From contig DBLC01000176.1 in NCBI GenBank assembly GCA_002297935.1, positions 25,014-84,947 of the forward strand: DNA of 59,934 nt, read 5' to 3'. The DNA is from Dialister sp. UBA734. GTDB taxonomy: Bacteria > Bacillota > Negativicutes > Veillonellales > Dialisteraceae. Shown here piece by piece: positions 50,600-59,649 of this stretch (position 1 is its first letter; each line of letters begins with the position of its first letter). Position numbers and translations under genes: made by a program. The notes under the pieces are model-generated. The model was not told where the DNA came from and searched no databases. It worked only from the letters and a program-made list of their open reading frames with translations.

Positions 50600-51544
50600 T
50601 CATGGTATCTGTCTCACGAAATTCTGTACATGTTCCCGATAGGCTGGGCCATTGGTAGCCATTTCCATGGTATGCGCAGCGCCCTGGAAAATATAGAGCG
50701 ATTTATTGCTGCTGCCAGAGGCTTCCAGCAATTCTTCTGCCACGGTAGAAGGCACCAACGTATCATTTCCTCCGTGCAAGAAAAGAACCGGTGAAGTCAT
50801 GTGCTTCACTTGGTACAGCGGGTCCAGGTGGCAAAGCAATTTGTGATCGTGGTAGAACAGTGCGGCTTGGAAGAATGGATTTAATATATCCATCCCCAAG
50901 ACCAATCTTTCGTCTCCCGTATAGGTCATGAGTTTATCGCGGCCCAGTTCCATCAGATTGCCATAGGAACTGTCAGCAACATAGAATGAGATGTCTTTTC
51001 CCTGGTCACTGCCTGCATAGAGAAGGGCCATAGCGGCACCTAAGGAAATACCATGCATCCCAATTTTCATGGCTGGATTTTTCGCTTTTAGAAAATCCAC
51101 CCAGCTGTCCAAATCCTCTATATCATGGACGCCCCAATCGGTCCGTTCTCCGCCGCTTCCCCCATGACCGCGAAGGTCAATGAGAAGCACATTGTATCCC
51201 ATCTGGCGATACATATCGATGTAAGAAACGCACATGGAGCGATTCTGATACAACCCATGAAGCAGAATCACCGCTTTCCGTGTATTTCCTGCATCTTCGA
51301 TATAGGTGCCCCGAAGGGTAGTCCCATCAGCCGATGGTACTGTCACTCGCTGCCAGCCATAGCGATCTTCTAAGCCTTGTATCTGTTTCAAATCAGTGCG
51401 ATGATTCTCAATGCCTAGAATCCGATCCCACGGGGCATAAAATAATTCTTTATAAGCCATATTTCCGGCGTAACACCCGGCAGCGATACATCCAATCACC
51501 ACCAGGTACAACACCCATTTGATGAGTTTCCACAAACAACCCAA
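50600..51544 (-). CDS. Membrane-anchored alpha/beta hydrolase
   Basis: A 314-residue protein. N-terminal membrane segment (LWKLIKWVLYLVVIGCIAAG), then an alpha/beta hydrolase: HGLYQNR oxyanion loop, IDLRGHGGSGGERTDWG, nucleophile motif GMHGISLGAAM near residue 170, Asp in HGGNDTLVP and His in GAAHTMEMA. Substrate unknown. Probably faces the periplasm. Confidence 0.85.
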   Translation of the reverse strand: MGCLWKLIKWVLYLVVIGCIAAGCYAGNMAYKELFYAPWDRILGIENHRTDLKQIQGLEDRYGWQRVTVPSADGTTLRGTYIEDAGNTRKAVILLHGLYQNRSMCVSYIDMYRQMGYNVLLIDLRGHGGSGGERTDWGVHDIEDLDSWVDFLKAKNPAMKIGMHGISLGAAMALLYAGSDQGKDISFYVADSSYGNLMELGRDKLMTYTGDERLVLGMDILNPFFQAALFYHDHKLLCHLDPLYQVKHMTSPVLFLHGGNDTLVPSTVAEELLEASGSSNKSLYIFQGAAHTMEMATNGPAYREHVQNFVRQIP

Positions 51545-51770
51545 TTCTTTTTCTCCTTTACGGTGTGAGACAATTTCATTTTAAAAGTAAGAAAATAGTG
51601 AGGAGTGAGGAATTAGGAGTGAGGAGTGAAGGCCGGCGAGCACCTCGAATTGCTCTTATACCATAGTATTCATAGGATACCGAGTCCGTCTCTATATGCT
51701 CGCCGCCAAAAAAGGTTATTCCCCAACCAGGTTCATTTTCTAACAAACGGAATGAATCCGCCAGAGGCAA

Positions 51771-51905
51771 GGTTAGAAAGGTTATAAAGGGTTATGGAAA
51801 TCCCGATAGTTTCATAACCTTTTATAACCCTTTTACCCCTAAGACAAGCCGTATATGTTATTTGTTAGAAAAATCTATTCCGTAGAATGATAACCTTATA
51901 TAAGC
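51771..51905. repeat. GGTTATAAAG repeat family, copy 3
   Basis: GGTTATAAAGGGTTATGG, then CATAACCTTTTATAACCC, TTGTTAGAAAAATC and GTAGAATGATAACCTT, the same order as the copies at 43750 and 48383. It fills the gap between the hydrolase and HD genes. Confidence 0.65.
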
Positions 51906-51965
51906 TGGGGTGCTTTATGAATTGTGCGCCCCTTCTGCCACTCCGAATTCCTCATTCCTAACTCC

Positions 51966-52571
51966 TCACTGCTTTTTAGAAATGTTTCCCTTTTCTACGT
52001 TCGGCTTCAGCATGGTTTCTTTCACAAATTCCCATAACGCTTCTGACCCTTGGGGTGTCAGTTCGTTTCGTTTGAAAATTTGTGAGAGCGTGATGCCGTG
52101 ATCTTTCCAGGCTTTCCCGTTGGTATAGTCGTTAAGCATCATGGGCTGGATATTGTCCATGGTGTGGGCGAATTTGGCTTCCGCGGTCTTTCCTTCTTCA
52201 AATTCCATCCACAAATCATAGAGCTTCTGTCCTTTGCCGTCAGGAAGCATGCCGAAAATCCGCTTGGCCCCTTTTTCTTCTTTTTCATGCTGCGCTTCTT
52301 TTGACACGCCGCTATAGGCATAGGTATCGCCGGCATCGATTTCTACCAAGTCATGAATGAGCAGCATGGTCACGGTTTTCAACACATCGATTGGTTCATT
52401 GCTGTATTCTGCAAGAAGGATGGTCATGATCGCCATGTGCCAAGCATGTTCTGCATCATTCTCCCAACGCACCGCCCCAGTGACGTAGGTCTTTCGTTCA
52501 ATCAATTTTTCTTTGTCGATTTCACGAAAGAACTCAAAGAGAGCCGGCAGTTCCTCTATAGACTGTTTCAT
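51966..52571 (-). CDS. HD-domain hydrolase
   Basis: About 201 residues from ATG 52571. HD motif VTMLLIHDLVEIDAGDTYAY with metal-binding His-Asp, first His in NDAEHAWHMAIM, and the partner Asp in MDNIQPMM. It resembles YfbR/YGK1-like 5'-nucleotidases. The likely role is hydrolysis of nucleotide monophosphates. Confidence 0.8.
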   Translation of the reverse strand: MKQSIEELPALFEFFREIDKEKLIERKTYVTGAVRWENDAEHAWHMAIMTILLAEYSNEPIDVLKTVTMLLIHDLVEIDAGDTYAYSGVSKEAQHEKEEKGAKRIFGMLPDGKGQKLYDLWMEFEEGKTAEAKFAHTMDNIQPMMLNDYTNGKAWKDHGITLSQIFKRNELTPQGSEALWEFVKETMLKPNVEKGNISKKQ

Positions 52572-52670
52572 AAAATATCTTCTTTCTGTTCTGAAGTAAT
52601 AATTACTCATTTGTTGTTGGTTGTTAGTTGTTGGTTGTTTGAATCCTAACAACCACGCAACTAATAGCAA

Positions 52671-52706
52671 AAATGCGAAGCTCCTTTGTATAGGTGCTTC
52701 GCATTT
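52671..52706 (-). terminator. Terminator of exopolysaccharide cluster
   Basis: AAATGCGAAGC pairs with GCTTCGCATTT, and in the minus direction it is followed by TTTTTGC. It ends the four-gene cluster transcribed from 59649 to 52722. Confidence 0.85.
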
Positions 52707-52721
52707 ATTATATCAATCTCG

Positions 52722-54542
52722 TCAACGACAGCAAGCGGCTTGATAAACCAATTTCTTTTCAAAATCCACCATGGGAGCCGCCGACTGGTCATAGCCATCG
52801 GTCAAGTAGTCAGAAAGCCGACCCACTTTAAATTTCTTTGGGTCGTTCTCGTCACGCTGTTCATTCACTGTCAGCAGTTCATCCAACGCTTCTGCGGTAT
52901 ACTTTGCTGCATCGGTCATATGCATAATGAGGATGGAGCCCTTTCGGACTTCTCCTTTTTCATCATATATGCCATGCTGCATTCCCCCTACTAGGGCTTG
53001 CATCGATGGGGCGGCATAGTCTTCGGTACTTTCATATCCAGATACGATGTAGGTATAGCCGGCATTTAAAATATTTCTCACACCGGTCTTGCTAATCGCC
53101 AGCGTAGGCGGTCGAATGAAACGGGTGAGCATCGGTTTTCCATCCACTTGCACATCGCCTACCACGCTCACCAACTCCCTATAGGCTTTCTTCACATCTT
53201 CCGCATACTCCGCGTCTGTCATAGGAACCATATTTCCGCCATAGGTTGCATCTTGGGCCACCATCGGACGGTGGCTATGGGTATGAGAGGCAATGTTATG
53301 TCCTTCTTCTGCAATAGTCCGAAGCAAATTGGGATTATTTTTCACGTTCCAAGTAATGATAAAGAAGGTAGCGGGCACATGGTGTTTTCGAAGCACATAC
53401 AATATATGATTGATGGATTTATCGTTGCTCCAATCATCAAAGGTTAAGAAAATGGTCCGATCGGTTACATTCTTTACCACACCGGATTTGTCCATCTGAT
53501 TTCGTTCGGCCTGGCTAAATCCCCGCACCCGGTCAATTTCGGTGACCTTCGGCGAACCAATATATCGTTTCTGAAATTCCTGTTCAAAATTTCTAGTACC
53601 ATCAATGCCTGTCGGTGTATCCACCCGCAATGCATAGGGCACCGATTCTTCCGATACCGGATATGTCCAATAATGGGCCGTATCTTTCAACACCTCGCCT
53701 GCGCTGCACAACCGATAAAAGGAATCATTCTGTGCATTAGAGTCGGGACTGTCAGAAAAAGTTTCATAGGAAATATTATCAATCTTGTTTTTCTTAATCC
53801 AATCCAATACCTGTCCGGTCAGCAACGGATGGTCTAAGAAATCCAATCGGGTGTAAATGATCTGCCCCCGGCCCATAGACGTAACGGCTTTTCCGAAAAG
53901 ATGAGAATAAATATCCTCCGCGGTCTTGGCTTCTTTGTCTTTGGTCTGCACCGTATTGACCGTCTGCCCTAACAGCTCAATGCCCATGGCCGAGCAAGCT
54001 TCGTTCACTTCTGGCATTTCTTTGCCGAAAACTTGACGGGCAATGGTGGGTTTCACACCGAAGAGACGATTCATATTCTTCTGCAGTCGTTCAATTTGCG
54101 CACAAGTCTCATAGAAATCTCCCTCTGTGCCTGTGCGGAGCCCCAAGCCAATTTCATGACCGCGCTGCAAAATCTCACGGACTGTGTCAGCGTGCTTTCT
54201 CAGTTCCAATTCGGTCACAAAGAAAGTGCCTTTGGCATCCACGGCATCCAAATGGTCCAGCATATCGTCCACCGATTCTCGGCGGATCAGTCCACCAAAA
54301 GTGAGTACAATATCCTGGGCCGTGGTGGTAATAAACCGTTCCTTCGGTGCCAGCTGACCAGCGTTTTGTTCCCGAAGAGCTTCATACCGTGCTTTATCTT
54401 CTGGTTTATATGTGACCTTCTTAGTGGTAACCGTTGCCGCAGTAGCTGCAGGAGTGGTCGTTACTTCTGCTGCCCAAGCAGGACTTCCCACCAAGCCGGT
54501 CAATAACAAAGCCAGTGCCATTCGTATCCATTGTTTCTTCAA
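52722..54542 (-). CDS. Secreted polysaccharide deacetylase, double NodB
   Basis: A 606-residue protein with signal peptide (MALALLLTGLVGSPAWAAE). Residues about 60-250 are a degenerate NodB domain: it has LTFGGLIRRESVDDML, lacking the TFDD metal Asp. Residues about 360-560 are an intact NodB domain with IFLTFDDWSNDKS and NIASHTHSHRPM (Asp and His-x-x-x-His). Deacetylation of a surface polysaccharide is the likely role. It belongs to the cluster with the PilZ glycosyltransferase. Confidence 0.85.
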   Translation of the reverse strand: MKKQWIRMALALLLTGLVGSPAWAAEVTTTPAATAATVTTKKVTYKPEDKARYEALREQNAGQLAPKERFITTTAQDIVLTFGGLIRRESVDDMLDHLDAVDAKGTFFVTELELRKHADTVREILQRGHEIGLGLRTGTEGDFYETCAQIERLQKNMNRLFGVKPTIARQVFGKEMPEVNEACSAMGIELLGQTVNTVQTKDKEAKTAEDIYSHLFGKAVTSMGRGQIIYTRLDFLDHPLLTGQVLDWIKKNKIDNISYETFSDSPDSNAQNDSFYRLCSAGEVLKDTAHYWTYPVSEESVPYALRVDTPTGIDGTRNFEQEFQKRYIGSPKVTEIDRVRGFSQAERNQMDKSGVVKNVTDRTIFLTFDDWSNDKSINHILYVLRKHHVPATFFIITWNVKNNPNLLRTIAEEGHNIASHTHSHRPMVAQDATYGGNMVPMTDAEYAEDVKKAYRELVSVVGDVQVDGKPMLTRFIRPPTLAISKTGVRNILNAGYTYIVSGYESTEDYAAPSMQALVGGMQHGIYDEKGEVRKGSILIMHMTDAAKYTAEALDELLTVNEQRDENDPKKFKVGRLSDYLTDGYDQSAAPMVDFEKKLVYQAACCR

Positions 54543-54570
54543 AATATCACCTTCTTTTGATTGGTAGACA

Positions 54571-54590
54571 GTTAACAGTTAACTGTTAAC
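54571..54590. repeat. GTTAAC palindrome
   Basis: GTTAACAGTTAACTGTTAAC, a perfect 20-base palindrome, with a further GTTAAC following, in the short gap between the deacetylase and the GH18 gene. It could stabilise or process the operon mRNA. Confidence 0.6.
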
Positions 54591-54596
54591 CGTTAA

Positions 54597-55631
54597 CTAT
54601 TTTCCCTTGTCCAACTGTTTCAAACTCACGTTACCGCCGAGGCGCCAGATATAGAGAGACGAAATACCTTCTTTAGACGCCAATGTCATCCAGGCTTCCA
54701 TGGTTTCTTTATCGGCATACCACACTTCATAAGAGTGATCTTTTTCTTTATAAGAGAAATGAAGAGCCCCGCTGGCTTCGTCTCGCCCCGGTTGTACCTG
54801 GTGGTCTTTGGCTAGCTTCACTGCCGTTTCTTCAGTAATGAATTTGGCCTTTCCCTTCTGGAGCCCAAAGAACCCCGCATCTTCCCACATGCATCCCCCA
54901 TTGGAAAATGCCAGCCCTTTCTTTCCAGGAAGAGCTTCCATTTTTTTGATGGTCTTTCGGATAAAAGCACCGTCCGCTTTGGGACCGGGGCCGCTATGGA
55001 GTCCATACAAATTATAAGCCATCACTACATATTCTGGACCGCTGCTATAGGGCAGATCCATGGGCATCGATGGTTCCAAAATGATTCGTATCTTTTTATG
55101 GGCCGGAATAGATTCCAGAAATAGAAGCTGTGTGAAATTGGCAAATTTCTTAGCCAAGTCGGGATCATTGGCTTTCATAATCCGTTCATAGTCAATTTCG
55201 ATGCCATCGGCCCCCACTTGCTCTGCCATGACCAAAATTTCTTTGGCATGATTTCGCCGTGCTTCTTCCGTTGCAAGCACATTTTCCAAAACAGCGGTGT
55301 CTTTTTCTATCGGTTTTCCTTTGCTAGGATGCACATCGTTCACAAACGTCAGATAAAACGCACCCTTGGTTTTTGGCTTCCTTGTTACACCATCGGGAAG
55401 CTGTAATTTCCCATTTTCAGCAAAAGTAGCTGCGAAATACGCCACACTATCCCAATCAGTTTTATTCTTTTGGTATTCCTTCCAGCCACTGGCCTCATCC
55501 CAGGACACCACCCAAGAAGACAGCGTCACCGGTGGATGACTGCCACTCACCAGCGGTTCCTCTGCTTTGCAGCCACTGGTACATAAACAAGCCGCCAGAA
55601 GAACCGCACCAAGTATATATTTTCGTTTCAT
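54597..55631 (-). CDS. GH18-like lipoprotein
   Basis: A 344-residue protein with lipobox CTSGC at residues 17-21. The GH18 signature DGIEIDYERIMKAND has the catalytic DxxDxDxE-type acidic residues. The barrel core includes YVVMAYNLYGLHSGPG and LYIWRLGGNVSL. It may trim N-acetylglucosamine-like polymers at the outer membrane or in the periplasm, fitting an exopolysaccharide locus (compare PgaB, which carries both NodB and GH domains). Confidence 0.8.
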   Translation of the reverse strand: MKRKYILGAVLLAACLCTSGCKAEEPLVSGSHPPVTLSSWVVSWDEASGWKEYQKNKTDWDSVAYFAATFAENGKLQLPDGVTRKPKTKGAFYLTFVNDVHPSKGKPIEKDTAVLENVLATEEARRNHAKEILVMAEQVGADGIEIDYERIMKANDPDLAKKFANFTQLLFLESIPAHKKIRIILEPSMPMDLPYSSGPEYVVMAYNLYGLHSGPGPKADGAFIRKTIKKMEALPGKKGLAFSNGGCMWEDAGFFGLQKGKAKFITEETAVKLAKDHQVQPGRDEASGALHFSYKEKDHSYEVWYADKETMEAWMTLASKEGISSLYIWRLGGNVSLKQLDKGK

Positions 55632-55643
55632 TATGTTTTCCTT

Positions 55644-55887
55644 TGGGTATATGTTGTTAGTTGTCTGTTGTTGGTTGTTGGTTGTTGGTTGTTGGTTTAC
55701 ACACCGTGTTCTTACTGCACATTCTGCACAAAAACATAGTGTTATTGGTTTGAGGTTTAAGGTTTAGGGTTTGTACTTATCCGCCAAACCATAACCCTTA
55801 AACCAATGACGTTGTGTATTCGTACAAAATGTGTAACAAGAACACGGTGGCTAAACCAACAACCAACAACTGACAACCAACAACCAT
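55644..55887. repeat. Long imperfect palindrome with TTGTTGG arms
   Basis: The left part (GGTTGTTGGTTTACACACCG, TTCTTACTGCACATT, TTATTGGTTT) pairs with the right part (AACCAATGACG, AATGTGTAACAAGAACACGG, AACCAACAACC). The total is about 240 bases with a stem of more than 90 bases. It resembles a MITE. Similar TTGTTGG/TTAG arms occur at 52610-52650 and 59680-59730. Confidence 0.6.
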
Positions 55888-55957
55888 ACAATCCGCGGCG
55901 CTATATGAATGGCGCGCCACCACCTTCACTTCTAACTTCTCACTACTCACTGCTTTT

Positions 55958-57814
55958 TTAAAAGTGTGTCAAGAAGAAATCCAACACCGATTCCCATTTC
56001 TGCTTCACGTCAAATTTCACTTTATCCATTCCTTTGAGTTCCGTGGAGTAAATCACAGTACTATCGTCAGCTTTGGAAACGATGAGTCGTTCAAAAACGC
56101 CATCGTACACGTCATCGGCCAAGTTTCTCTGGCTCCAGGCATCACTATCCCAGCCAGCCCACAAAGCAATTTCGCTACCATCAGTCAAAGTCGTTTCTAC
56201 AGAAGCCACTTCTTTGCCATCCAGCATGACCGCAATATCTTTTCCTACGGCTTTGATATCTAACTGACGATCCAAGCGCGCATGGAAACTTTCAGGAGCT
56301 TCGTAGGCCTCTCCCCCTTCTGCTACAGTCTTTGGCTTTTCTTCTCTCGTCTTTTCTAATTTGGCTGCATAGGCTTTTGCCTTATCTTTGGTATTGGCAT
56401 AGCGAGTCAATGCTTCCAAGACGCCCATTTGCACATTTTTCTTATCTTCATCTATAGAAATAGGATCTACACCATCTAGTAGGCTCAATTTCTTATCGAA
56501 AAGGATGTGATCTTTTCCTCCCATATGCTCCGTCATAATTAAATGACCATGTACAATTCCTGCCGACACATAGGAGTCCAAATCCTTATTTCCACGGAAG
56601 AGTACTTTCTGCCCGCCAAAGGAATTGCCTTCTAACCGAACCTGGATATGCACATCGGAATCATCGGTATGATTTTTCAAACGAATGAGGCCCTGGTTTT
56701 CTGGAAGAGAGGTGACAATCACACTTTCTTCTTTGTATTGAGCCGCCCCTTTCAGGATATCCCAATCATGAATCCGTTCATCGCCGGTTTTAAAAGTCAC
56801 ATCCTGGTCGGTATCATACTTGATACGCATCAGCAAGTGATTGACCGGCCAATACGGCTGGGGCTGCATACGGGTCAAATCGTAAATGCTGCTGTCTTTA
56901 TTATTGAAAGAATAGCCTTCCCGATTGAAATTCATAGCAAAGAGTTTGCGAATCCACTTTTCATTTTCTCGAGACACACTGGGGGTATTGCCAAAGCGAC
57001 CTGTGTTGGCATGCATTAGCACATGGACCTGGGGCACATAACCGATCCCATCAGTATACAAATCCCGAAGCCGTTCGTAATCGTAACCAATACGCCGTTT
57101 CATATGGTCCATGGTTTCCGCCGGAATCCGGTCCTTATCGCGGATGAAATCCATCAGGTAATGGTTGTAGTCTCGTCCCAGATAGGGCTGCATCATCGCA
57201 TAGGTGAGTGGGTCCACTTCACCAATGAAATGATGATACCGATCGTACACGTTGATGTATTCCAGTCGATACCCATTGGTGCCCAATTCCCAGAAGGTAG
57301 AATCAGTCAAATCAGTCAATTCGGAAGGTTTCAAAAATTTCGGGTCCGGATGGTCAAATTTTTCCGGATAGGTCATCATGACCCCTTTGTAATTTAGTCC
57401 TTCCAAAATATTATCAGCAAAAATGGCCGTGTCCCGCCGTCCATCTTCAAACATCAAGTACAAGGCTTTCTTCGGAAGTGGCTTTCCTTCCTTATAATAG
57501 TTCTCTATATCTTCTTGTGTGATGGTCACATACCCCTGGTCTTTCATGGCTTGGAGATGTTCCCGCAGTTGTTTCTCTCCAATCAGTGTGGATGTATTTC
57601 CTATACGGTCCACGCCGAAATAGGACAGCGCCACAAATCCCGTATCTGTAGAAGCACTCACCTGGTCTTTATCATAAGGCTCGTAGACTTTGGTATGAAA
57701 AAACAGTTCCCACAGGGTCCATACAATGAGTAGGACAGCGATGCATTCAAAAATAGTACGGATGCATTTGATTCGATTCTTTCTTTTGGAATAAGCTATA
57801 TCGCCCAGTGTCAT
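55958..57814 (-). CDS. Membrane-anchored deacetylase-like protein
   Basis: A 618-residue protein. N-terminal transmembrane segment (IFECIAVLLIVWTLWELFF). A NodB-like part (KALYLMFEDGRRDTAIFADN) has FEDG with a likely metal Asp. The C-terminal part from about residue 350 is beta-rich, resembling a carbohydrate-binding or LamG-like domain (VSAGIVHGHLIMTEHMGG, IKAVGKDIAVMLDGKEVASV). It overlaps the glycosyltransferase gene by four bases. A role in modifying the polysaccharide at the inner membrane is likely; whether it is active is not certain. Confidence 0.75.
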   Translation of the reverse strand: MTLGDIAYSKRKNRIKCIRTIFECIAVLLIVWTLWELFFHTKVYEPYDKDQVSASTDTGFVALSYFGVDRIGNTSTLIGEKQLREHLQAMKDQGYVTITQEDIENYYKEGKPLPKKALYLMFEDGRRDTAIFADNILEGLNYKGVMMTYPEKFDHPDPKFLKPSELTDLTDSTFWELGTNGYRLEYINVYDRYHHFIGEVDPLTYAMMQPYLGRDYNHYLMDFIRDKDRIPAETMDHMKRRIGYDYERLRDLYTDGIGYVPQVHVLMHANTGRFGNTPSVSRENEKWIRKLFAMNFNREGYSFNNKDSSIYDLTRMQPQPYWPVNHLLMRIKYDTDQDVTFKTGDERIHDWDILKGAAQYKEESVIVTSLPENQGLIRLKNHTDDSDVHIQVRLEGNSFGGQKVLFRGNKDLDSYVSAGIVHGHLIMTEHMGGKDHILFDKKLSLLDGVDPISIDEDKKNVQMGVLEALTRYANTKDKAKAYAAKLEKTREEKPKTVAEGGEAYEAPESFHARLDRQLDIKAVGKDIAVMLDGKEVASVETTLTDGSEIALWAGWDSDAWSQRNLADDVYDGVFERLIVSKADDSTVIYSTELKGMDKVKFDVKQKWESVLDFFLTHF

Positions 57815-59649
57815 TGGTGACCACCTGCTTTCTTCGCTGCCTTTTCAGCCAATTTGGCTTTTTTCTTTTCTGCTTCACGTACATCCGATGCGGTCATACG
57901 AGTGCCCCAGGTATCTTTCCAAAACGTAAACCATGCCACTGGCATCTGCCAAAGTAACACCGCTTCATAGTACAAGCAAAACCAGATACCAAAGACCCAA
58001 GTGGAACTTTTCCGCAGGAAAAGCTGGGCCATACTCATCAGCAATGCCATAAGGGCCATGCCAATCAAGAAGGTGGAAGGAAATACACGATGCATGAGAG
58101 GGATATAAATCAAATTGTAAATCACAACGATCGGCGCGGCGATAGGAACCACCAGACCGAAGTAGAAAGAGAGGGCCATGAACGGTTCTTTTTTCCACAT
58201 GTACTTGGCAGCAATCAAGGATTCACGAAGCCAGGAACGCTTCCAACGCATCTGCTGTTTCAAGAAACTGCTATATTGGTTTGGCACGATGGTTTCACAA
58301 ATGGCCGTATCCTGATAGGTGGTCCGGTTGTGACGCAAAATGAAATTGGTCAAACTGCGATCGTCCCCAAAGGTAGCTTTTCGTCCCAAAAACTTTTGGT
58401 GCAGCCAAGCGTCGCAATATTTCTCCACCAAATCCTTTCGATAGCACGAAAGAGGCCCGGACAGACAGGTTGCTGCATCAAAGAAACCTTCGGCTGCTTT
58501 CATGATACGGAACGCAATATAGTAACGCACCGCCTGCATCTTGGTGAGAGAATTGGTGTACGTATTCGCCACATCGGTACGACCACAGACGCCGCCCATG
58601 TCTGTATCTTTGAAGGGCTGTACAATATTTCGTATCGCATAAGGAGACAGGAATGAATCGGAATCTACAAAGACCAGCAATTCATGTTTGGACAGTTCCA
58701 GCCCTTTCGCCAGTGCCTCGCGTTTCCCGCTATTCTTCTCCTGCTTATAGTACATGACTCGTTCTTTGATGTGTACTGACGGATCGTCCGCATCCAGTTT
58801 TTCAATGATTTCTTGAATCTTTTCTATGGAATGGTCGGTGGAGCAATCATCCACCACAATGACCTGTAATTTATCTGGCGGATAATCCTGATTCACACAG
58901 GACAAAATGGTCCGCTGAATCCACGTTTCCTCATTGAAACAAGGAATGATGACCGAAACCCCAGGGGTAAAGTGCATATCCACCTTGACCGGTTTATAAA
59001 AAATGGCAAAGAAATAACGGGTCAATAAGAACCCTGCCGTAATGATACTGTACAGGTATAGAAATTTATTGAATTTAAAATAAATCACCGATTCGGAACG
59101 CATCAGAATGATGACCAAGGAAATACAGAGCAGGAAAAACGCCGACAAAGCAATCAGGTACTTGCCCCGCTTTCCCTGGTAGTATTCAGAAAGTGATTTT
59201 TTGAAATGAATCCCCAGGGCGGGACATCCTTCTTTTTGAAAACTTCGCACCACTTCGGCCGGAAGTCCTTTCACTTTCATTTCATATCCTTCCGGCATTT
59301 CGCCGGGAGCAATGGTGAAATACAAGGTCACGTCGCTGATTTCATCGATGGAACTCGTTTTGCCATCCATCACAAAGAGCATGCCTGTAGAAGAAATATC
59401 CAGACACGTTCCTTTGCATTCCTTTTTCTTTCCCTTTTCTTTGTAGACCAAGCGCACAGGAATGTGGACTTTGAAACGCCGCCCCGCCTCTGCACTGGCT
59501 ACGTAAGTCTCAAAGTCTACTTCTCTTTGCTTTTTGTCCGCTTCCCTCCCCTGCCGGCGATCCATATTGGTGCGCCGACCGGTCACATCAGGCACATAGG
59601 GAAGCAACCGCCGGTCTTCTTTTATGGTTTGTAATTTATCTTCCTTCAT
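57811..59649 (-). CDS. PilZ-domain family 2 glycosyltransferase
   Basis: A 612-residue protein. Residues about 55-150 are a PilZ domain, with the c-di-GMP-binding RxxxR-like GRRFKVHIPVR and LDISSTGM (D/NxSxxG). Two membrane helices follow (ALSAFFLLCISLVIILM, YSIITAGFLLTRYFFAIF), then a GT2 domain with VIIPCFNEETW, VDDCSTDHSIE, LVFVDSDSF (DxD-like) and QQMRWKRSW (QxxRW), then further membrane helices. This is the layout of processive synthases such as PgaC or BcsA, with the PilZ at the N-terminus. It should polymerise and export a surface polysaccharide under c-di-GMP control. Confidence 0.88.
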   Translation of the reverse strand: MKEDKLQTIKEDRRLLPYVPDVTGRRTNMDRRQGREADKKQREVDFETYVASAEAGRRFKVHIPVRLVYKEKGKKKECKGTCLDISSTGMLFVMDGKTSSIDEISDVTLYFTIAPGEMPEGYEMKVKGLPAEVVRSFQKEGCPALGIHFKKSLSEYYQGKRGKYLIALSAFFLLCISLVIILMRSESVIYFKFNKFLYLYSIITAGFLLTRYFFAIFYKPVKVDMHFTPGVSVIIPCFNEETWIQRTILSCVNQDYPPDKLQVIVVDDCSTDHSIEKIQEIIEKLDADDPSVHIKERVMYYKQEKNSGKREALAKGLELSKHELLVFVDSDSFLSPYAIRNIVQPFKDTDMGGVCGRTDVANTYTNSLTKMQAVRYYIAFRIMKAAEGFFDAATCLSGPLSCYRKDLVEKYCDAWLHQKFLGRKATFGDDRSLTNFILRHNRTTYQDTAICETIVPNQYSSFLKQQMRWKRSWLRESLIAAKYMWKKEPFMALSFYFGLVVPIAAPIVVIYNLIYIPLMHRVFPSTFLIGMALMALLMSMAQLFLRKSSTWVFGIWFCLYYEAVLLWQMPVAWFTFWKDTWGTRMTASDVREAEKKKAKLAEKAAKKAGGHQ

